The position numbers and the translations under genes are program-made. Under the pieces are notes generated by a model that searched no databases, was not told the origin of the DNA, and was given only the letters and a program-made list of their open reading frames with translations. From NCBI GenBank assembly GCA_017744515.1, contig JAGIBF010000008.1, positions 49,204 through 113,203 of the forward strand: DNA of 64,000 nucleotides. Reading direction: 5' to 3'. The stretch's first letter is position 1; every line of letters starts with the position of its first letter. This stretch comes from Niastella sp. (GTDB taxonomy: Bacteria > Bacteroidota > Bacteroidia > Chitinophagales > Chitinophagaceae). Shown here piece after piece: positions 58,624 through 64,000 of this stretch.

Positions 58624-61600
58624 CTAAAACCTCATTCCTACTACTATAAAGGGTAACCAGCCTTCGCTTGACCAGCCTGCCAGTCCACGTATGACGATCA
58701 TTTGTGCAGGGGCAAAGAATACTCCTCCTCCTACTCCATTGTGCCACTTACCGGAGTGCTCGTCTTTTTGCCATACACGGCCTATGTCATAGAAACCAAT
58801 CAATCCCATCACACCGGGCAGTACATATCCTCCAATGTCTGCCAGTTTAACACGCATTTCGAGGTTGTTGTATATGCTGTGTTCACCGGCAAAGCGGTAT
58901 TGCCTGTAACCCAACAGATTTTCATGACCACCCAGGAATACCGACTGGTAGAATGCTGCCTTGCCTACTGTAACTGCGCCTCCTATTCTATTGGCCAGTA
59001 CGATTGTGTTGCGTGCGTTGAGTGGTTTATAGATCGATACTTCGGGTATCAACTGGGCAAATGATTTTGAATAATCATTCATGCCGGCAAATCCCTGCAG
59101 GCGAATGTTGATGTAAGAGCCCCAGGTTGTGAGTACCGGATTGTTCCTTTTATCTCTGATATAGTTTACGATCAGCCCGCCGTGTGCTTTGTCCTTATCG
59201 AGGGTAGCGCTATCGTATGATCCAATGAGGGAAGTGTTTTCTATAAATCTTCCTTTGTTGCCTCCGTCGTCGAAACGATAGAACTGTACAGCAGGGCCTA
59301 CGCTGATGCTGCTGCCTTTCATATTGCCCCAACGGAGGGCTACGTGTGCATTGTAGGTATTGAATCTTGTGCGGTAAAATCTTTTGAAGTTGTCTATCTT
59401 ATTGAACTGGGTTTCGTTGCCGCGTCCAAAGAAGTTGATCGTGTTGTTGGGGGCTCTGATGAGTGCCTGGGCAATGAAGTCGGCTTTTCCTATGGCATGT
59501 ATCCACTCTCCTCTGTAATCGATCTTAAAGGCTTCTGTAGAGAAGGAGTGCGATACCAGCAGTTGCTGCAAGCCGGAATATTTAGCTATTTTGGTATAGG
59601 GTTTTGTACGGAATCCTTGTCTGCGTATGTGTTTGAAGCCGGCACCCAGCAGAAAGCCATCATCTGCATTGAGGCCGATGGAGGCCAGTGGCTGTGTAAT
59701 GTTGTACAGGTCTACCTGGTTGAATGCTGTGTGGGCACTGTCATTACCAAAACGTTTACGAAGTCTGCCTGCATCACCATTGAAGGTAGCGTTGTCTTCC
59801 CGCTCGTAGAGCTTTATATGGCCTTTGCCATCTGCTACATCATAGCTTTTGCTGCCTTCTCCTCCAATGATACGCAGCTTCACACCGTTGGTGGTATTGT
59901 TGATGCGCACGCTGTCGTCTCCTTTTGACAGGTACAAGCGTACTTCTTTGGTGATGTCGGGCGAGAAGGTCCTTTTAAACATCAGGTCTTCTGCTTTCCT
60001 GTTTTTGGACAGTTTGCGCATTTCTATTGTGATGCCATCGCCGGGCGCATCGGTGATCTCTACCAGCTCATGTTTATCGGTTGCTTTCACATCTACAATT
60101 TTGTTGAGAAAGTTGTAGTAGCGCTTCATGGCTTTCGGCAGGTTGTCTCTCCTGCTCTTGAGTTTCTTAAGGAACTCATCGTGGCGGAGGTTGTATGCTG
60201 CTGCGGGCAATTGTTTCAAGCCTTGCTCCAATACGTCGTCTGTTATCTGTGCAACAAACTCGTTGGTGATGCGCATCCAGTCGTCGTAACTGAACTGTAC
60301 CAGGAATCTGCCATTTACGGCGCGGCTTTCCCACATTTCTCCTTCTATATTTCGGTAATCTTCATTGAAGCCCTGAAGGAATGGCAACAACCAACGCCAC
60401 CTGGCTGCGTGGGGTATCACACCCTGATTGATGTAGAACACCTGGTCGCGGTCGCGGGGGATGGCTTTGTATCTTTTTCCTTTGCCGTCTTTTTCGGGCA
60501 GCCAGCGCCATTGGTCTTCATGACGATCCCAATCGCCAATGACCAGATCGAGTAAGCGGGCGCGGAGGTATGAAGTACTATCGAAGCTGTTGTCGTTGTC
60601 CTCATCCATTTTGCGGCGCATCTTGGGCGTATTATCCGATTCGCCCAGTGGCTCCCGCTCTTCGAGCAGGCAAAGTGTGTTGGCAAATGTGTTGCCGTAA
60701 ATACCAAAGGCCGTATCGGGTGCTATCCAACCGATGATGGGGTTAGAATGGGGAATGCCTAACTTCTTTGCGATGGGTGGAACGATCAATGCGCCATAGG
60801 GGTAGTTGGACGACATGTTGTCGGAGAGCAAGTCTTTCACAAAAGTTTCGCGGAGGGCTTCGGGTAACAGTACGTCCGGATATTTCTCCACGCTTCTCAA
60901 TGCCCATTCTTTTCCATCTTTATCTAACAGGCGGAGTGATTTGGACTGGTGACCGCCACCAAGGCGACTGGGTTTCAATCCTCCTTTTATTTCTGATATA
61001 TGGATAACCGGGAAGGTCGTTGGCGTAGCGTAGTCTTTCCGGTAGTTCTCTCCAAAGAGCCAGCGGTGAAACCGGCTAACGCTGTCGAAGCGGGGAAGCG
61101 GTACAATAGTGATGCTATCCTGCTCCAGGGCTTTGATGGCAAGGCGTTCCTGCTCTGCTACTTTTACATAGGGTTGTGCATAGGTGAAGGAAGATTTTAC
61201 GCCGTCTTTCGTTTCTGTATAGTAGGTAATGCGGAGGCTGTGATCGCGCAGCAGGTCGACAGTAACGAAGCCTGACCGGCTGGTAGCAAATTGTGAGTTC
61301 TTTCCTTCTCTTGCGTAGTTTCTTTTGGCGCCTGCTCCGCTTACTATTTGTGTCTGATCGCTTTTGATGAATTGTAGTCCGTGTTCATGACCCGCCACGT
61401 GTATGAGGTTGGGTGAACGGCCTGCTATTTCATCTATTCTTTTGATCATGTTTTTGTAGAGGGGGTGGCCCATGTCTTCGGGGCTTACGATCGTTTTCCG
61501 GAGTATAGGATACAGGGAGCCCACCACCGGCATCGGTATGTACAGGTTTTTATTAACAGCCGTGAAAGGGAAGATATGGTCTTTGAGTGAGTAGTATCCA

Positions 61601-62247
61601 CCATGATGGCCATATGATTGGAAGGGGTGGTGCGCCGCCAGCAGGATCGTTTTGTAACGATTTTTATAGAGCAATTCTACCATTTTCGCCGTTACATCGT
61701 CGTTGGTATTGCAATCGCATTCTGCTTCTTTGTTGTCTTTGTTATAAGGGAACAACCACCACTCACTGTCGAATGCGATGATGGTGAGGCTATCGCCTAC
61801 ATTGATCTCCACCGGGTCGGGGCATCCATTGGCTGGCACCATTTTCAATAATGGATCGTTCTGCTGTTCGAGGAAGTTCCACTGGCTTTTGATCTTCGCC
61901 AGTCCATCGGTTCCCATCCTGTCCCAATCATGGTTGCCGGGCACAAAGTATACGGCGGCGCCATTGCTGCGCATGGGTGAAAATTGCGACCGCAGGATAT
62001 CGCCGGTGGCTTGTTCGTTCTTAGAGCCGGGCAGGGCCATGCCTGTAGGGTAAATGTTATCGCCAAGGTAGAGCACGGTTGTTTTATCTTTTATGACCAT
62101 GCCTGCCGCGAGGGGTATAATGTGTTGCTGGAATTTGCTGATCTCGCCGGCATCTCCAATGAGAATAACCCGACGCACGATGCTGTCCTGTGCATTCACT
62201 CCAAAAGCAATCATCAATCCGAGGAGGGTGTGTATGTATCTTTTCAT
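58624..62247 (-). CDS. Metallophosphoesterase fused to an Omp85-like beta-barrel
   Basis: A 1207-residue protein with signal MKRYIHTLLGLMIAFGVNA. The calcineurin-like phosphoesterase has GDAGE, LGDNIYPTG, PGNHDWD, LAAHHPF and GHEHGLQF to about 300. A middle region has kinase-like or ATP-grasp-like blocks (GDWDRHEDQWRW, DRDQVFYINQG) whose role is unclear. The C-terminal 350 residues form an Omp85/BamA-type barrel, ending in GLAGWSSEGWLPFIVVGMRF. The phosphoesterase is therefore probably exposed on the cell surface or in the periplasm. It follows ppk1 (122-nt gap), which suggests involvement in phosphate or polyphosphate use. Confidence 0.88.
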   Translation of the reverse strand: MKRYIHTLLGLMIAFGVNAQDSIVRRVILIGDAGEISKFQQHIIPLAAGMVIKDKTTVLYLGDNIYPTGMALPGSKNEQATGDILRSQFSPMRSNGAAVYFVPGNHDWDRMGTDGLAKIKSQWNFLEQQNDPLLKMVPANGCPDPVEINVGDSLTIIAFDSEWWLFPYNKDNKEAECDCNTNDDVTAKMVELLYKNRYKTILLAAHHPFQSYGHHGGYYSLKDHIFPFTAVNKNLYIPMPVVGSLYPILRKTIVSPEDMGHPLYKNMIKRIDEIAGRSPNLIHVAGHEHGLQFIKSDQTQIVSGAGAKRNYAREGKNSQFATSRSGFVTVDLLRDHSLRITYYTETKDGVKSSFTYAQPYVKVAEQERLAIKALEQDSITIVPLPRFDSVSRFHRWLFGENYRKDYATPTTFPVIHISEIKGGLKPSRLGGGHQSKSLRLLDKDGKEWALRSVEKYPDVLLPEALRETFVKDLLSDNMSSNYPYGALIVPPIAKKLGIPHSNPIIGWIAPDTAFGIYGNTFANTLCLLEEREPLGESDNTPKMRRKMDEDNDNSFDSTSYLRARLLDLVIGDWDRHEDQWRWLPEKDGKGKRYKAIPRDRDQVFYINQGVIPHAARWRWLLPFLQGFNEDYRNIEGEMWESRAVNGRFLVQFSYDDWMRITNEFVAQITDDVLEQGLKQLPAAAYNLRHDEFLKKLKSRRDNLPKAMKRYYNFLNKIVDVKATDKHELVEITDAPGDGITIEMRKLSKNRKAEDLMFKRTFSPDITKEVRLYLSKGDDSVRINNTTNGVKLRIIGGEGSKSYDVADGKGHIKLYEREDNATFNGDAGRLRKRFGNDSAHTAFNQVDLYNITQPLASIGLNADDGFLLGAGFKHIRRQGFRTKPYTKIAKYSGLQQLLVSHSFSTEAFKIDYRGEWIHAIGKADFIAQALIRAPNNTINFFGRGNETQFNKIDNFKRFYRTRFNTYNAHVALRWGNMKGSSISVGPAVQFYRFDDGGNKGRFIENTSLIGSYDSATLDKDKAHGGLIVNYIRDKRNNPVLTTWGSYINIRLQGFAGMNDYSKSFAQLIPEVSIYKPLNARNTIVLANRIGGAVTVGKAAFYQSVFLGGHENLLGYRQYRFAGEHSIYNNLEMRVKLADIGGYVLPGVMGLIGFYDIGRVWQKDEHSGKWHNGVGGGVFFAPAQMIVIRGLAGWSSEGWLPFIVVGMRF

Positions 62248-62369
62248 GTCAGTTAGTTTAGTCGGCAATCGGCAGTCGTGAATCGGCAATGGAGCAACGA
62301 TCTAAGACGAGCCGTGAGCCTTTTGCTACGAGTCATTTGTTTCGTCAGTTGCCTTCTGGTGTTTTAAAG

Positions 62370-64000
62370 TTACGCCAGATTGGCTGCTTTATTTTTAATA
62401 TAATGGTAGATGGCTTCCTGGGAACGGATGCTTTGTTCTGTGTTTTCTATGGGGTGGTTTTGCAATCGGCTGTCCAGTTGTACTGCCTGGACCGTATCGC
62501 GGAGCTGCAGGTCTATGAGGTCTTTTATTTCCTGCTGCACGGCTTTATCGTATATGGGAAAGCAAACTTCTATGCGTCGGTATATATTACGGTCCATCCA
62601 GTCGGCTGAACCAAGGTATATTTCCTCATCGCCGCCATTGTGAAAAATGAACACGCGTCCATGCTCCAGATAGCGGTCTACTATACGCCTCACAGTAATG
62701 TTCTCACTCATTCCTACTACGCCGGGCATCAGGCAACATATGCTTCTTACCAACAGCTGGACCTGCACGCCTGCCTGGGATGCTTCGTACAGTTTGCTGA
62801 TGAGTTTTTTCTCTTCGAGGTTGTTGAGCTTGATGATGATCTTTGCCGGCCTGCCCTGACGTGCCCAGGCTATTTCCCGGTCGATCTTATTTATAAATAC
62901 CTGCTGCAGGTTGAACTGGGCTACCAACAGGTGGTTGAACTTTATGTTGGTATTGCCTGTCTTCTTACGCTGGCTGAGGTACACGAACAGTTGTTCCACT
63001 TCATTCAGCATGGCATAGTCGGCGGTAAGCAATATATGGTCTGTGTAAAAACGGGCTGTGCTTTCATTGAGATTGCCCGTAGCCAAGAGTCCTGCATAGT
63101 ATGTGCCAATTTTATCTTTTCGCTTCACCAGGGCTATTTTAGCGTGTACTTTCAAGGCCTGGTCGGAATAAATGATCTTTACGCCTGCTTCTTTCATCTT
63201 TCGTGCCCAACGGATGTTGTTGGCTTCATCGAATCGGGCTTTCAATTCTACCAGCACCGTTACCTGCTTACCATTGCGGGCAGCGCTGATGAGGGCATTC
63301 ACGATCTTTGAATCGTCGGCCACCCGGTACAGGGTTACATATATTTCCGACACAGCCGGGTCGATGGCGGCTTCGTTGAAATATCGCAGTACGGTATTAT
63401 ATGACTGGTAGGGTGGATGTATGATGATGTCTTTCGCTGCTATCGCTTCGAAAATGGAGTGGGTTTTACCGGTTGCCGGATGTAGTATGGCAGGCCAAGG
63501 TTCGTACTCAGCAATAAACAAAGGTGAGCCGCCTTTGGAAGGCGACCCACCTTTGTTTATTGGCAGTGATGCCAGGTCTTTCAAATTGTGGTATACGCCT
63601 CCTGCGACAATGCCTGCTTTGGCCAGCCCCAACTTATCGATGATCATTTCCAGGCCAGTTGGCGGTATGCCAGGTTGGTACAGAAAGCGGGTGGCAAAAC
63701 CGTAATCGCGTTTCATAATCTGCTTCTCTATCTTTTCGGCCATATCTTCTGCGAAGTCATCTTCAAGGTTCAACTCTGCATCGCGGGTGATCTTAAAGTT
63801 CCACGCTCCTGCCACCGTGGCCTGGCGAAACATGTAGGGCAGGTGTTGCTTAACGATATCTTCTATAAAGATTATGTACGTTGTCTCGTTTACGGTACCG
63901 GACTTAAACCGTGGCAAAGCATCGGATGGAATGTTAATTATCACATATCCCGACTCCCGCCCGGCGTATTGCAACTGTACCAGCATGTACAATTTATTGT
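62370..64000 (-). CDS. ppk1: Polyphosphate kinase 1 (partial, 5' end beyond window)
   Basis: The gene continues past the right edge; about 543 codons of a typical 690 are seen, and the TTG at 63990-63992 is not the true start. PPK1 makes polyphosphate from ATP. The catalytic histidine is in KVHAKIALV (codon at 63144-63146), followed by LLATGNLNESTARFYTDH; the second site is in IFHNGGDEEIYLGSADWMDRN with RRIEVCFP. In the N-terminal region the segment NKGGSPSKGGSPLF is encoded by a family B repeat inserted in frame at 63512-63562, in a region that normally forms a loop. The reading frame remains open across it. Confidence 0.93.
   Translation of the reverse strand, partial: NKLYMLVQLQYAGRESGYVIINIPSDALPRFKSGTVNETTYIIFIEDIVKQHLPYMFRQATVAGAWNFKITRDAELNLEDDFAEDMAEKIEKQIMKRDYGFATRFLYQPGIPPTGLEMIIDKLGLAKAGIVAGGVYHNLKDLASLPINKGGSPSKGGSPLFIAEYEPWPAILHPATGKTHSIFEAIAAKDIIIHPPYQSYNTVLRYFNEAAIDPAVSEIYVTLYRVADDSKIVNALISAARNGKQVTVLVELKARFDEANNIRWARKMKEAGVKIIYSDQALKVHAKIALVKRKDKIGTYYAGLLATGNLNESTARFYTDHILLTADYAMLNEVEQLFVYLSQRKKTGNTNIKFNHLLVAQFNLQQVFINKIDREIAWARQGRPAKIIIKLNNLEEKKLISKLYEASQAGVQVQLLVRSICCLMPGVVGMSENITVRRIVDRYLEHGRVFIFHNGGDEEIYLGSADWMDRNIYRRIEVCFPIYDKAVQQEIKDLIDLQLRDTVQAVQLDSRLQNHPIENTEQSIRSQEAIYHYIKNKAANLA
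63512..63562. repeat. Family B repeat inside the ppk1 coding sequence, with perfect 15-bp arms
   Basis: CAATAAACAAAGGTG and CACCTTTGTTTATTG are exact complements; between them is the family B core (AGCCGCC ... GGCGACC). The whole 51-base element is in frame and encodes Gly/Ser/Pro/Lys-rich residues. The outer 12 bases differ from those of all other copies in the window. Confidence 0.85.

Overview
The window looks like a chromosome segment of a Bacteroidota bacterium, most likely of the Chitinophagaceae type. The evidence is the gene order ftsX–DUF3098–uppP, greA next to a HIT-family gene, RuvC, DUF3108, promoters of the Bacteroidota form (TTTG, about 19-20 nt, TAnnTTTG), many glycoside hydrolases, YceI and ring-cleaving dioxygenase pairs, and a two-component regulator with a seven-bladed-propeller-type sensor. 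Base composition is roughly balanced except for an AT-rich islet at about 25.7-27.7 kb. I saw no rRNA, tRNA, CRISPR array, transposase or prophage.

Layout. 0-6.4 kb: envelope and housekeeping genes (ftsX end, DUF3098, uppP, MFS transporter, metallo-beta-lactamase-fold hydrolase, DUF3108, flippase-like membrane protein, ruvC). 6.5-12.3 kb: HIT protein, greA with an attenuator-like leader, a 2-hydroxyacid dehydrogenase with an S9 peptidase, and a small exported protein. 12.5-18.7 kb: a three-gene Planctomycetes-style set (cytochrome c/DUF1549/DUF1553, DUF1501, and a membrane cytochrome c with leucine-rich and sugar-binding-like modules). 18.9-23.7 kb: a giant DUF4011/SF1 helicase with a Vsr-like nuclease domain. 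24.1-29.1 kb: an accessory stretch with a HEAT-repeat protein, an MCE lipoprotein, a small conserved protein, a PLD nuclease, a nucleoside-deoxyribosyltransferase-like (DRHyd/TIR-like) protein and two exported proteins.

29.1-41.6 kb: a MacB/FtsX-like permease, then a carbohydrate-degrading set GH2–GH5–GH30–GH30 read leftward from a good promoter at about 39.3 kb, and rightward ThuA and GH18 genes. 41.7-44.6 kb: a membrane-spanning propeller regulator that probably senses sugar products. 44.7-48.8 kb: an esterase, two ring-cleaving dioxygenases and two YceI proteins, resembling quinone-detoxification sets. 49.2-54.6 kb: a secreted alpha/beta hydrolase, an AraC regulator, an HGSNAT-like acyltransferase and a LytS/LytTR-type pair. 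54.6-64 kb: a leftward run ppk1 – metallophosphoesterase/Omp85 fusion – TPR histidine kinase – sigma-54 response regulator.

The most unusual feature is a set of short, palindrome-forming interspersed repeats (called A, B, C, D, F and H here). They lie in most intergenic gaps and in two cases sit in frame inside protein genes: family A in the GH2 gene and family B in ppk1. In ppk1 the copy is flanked by perfect 15-bp arms that are specific to that locus.
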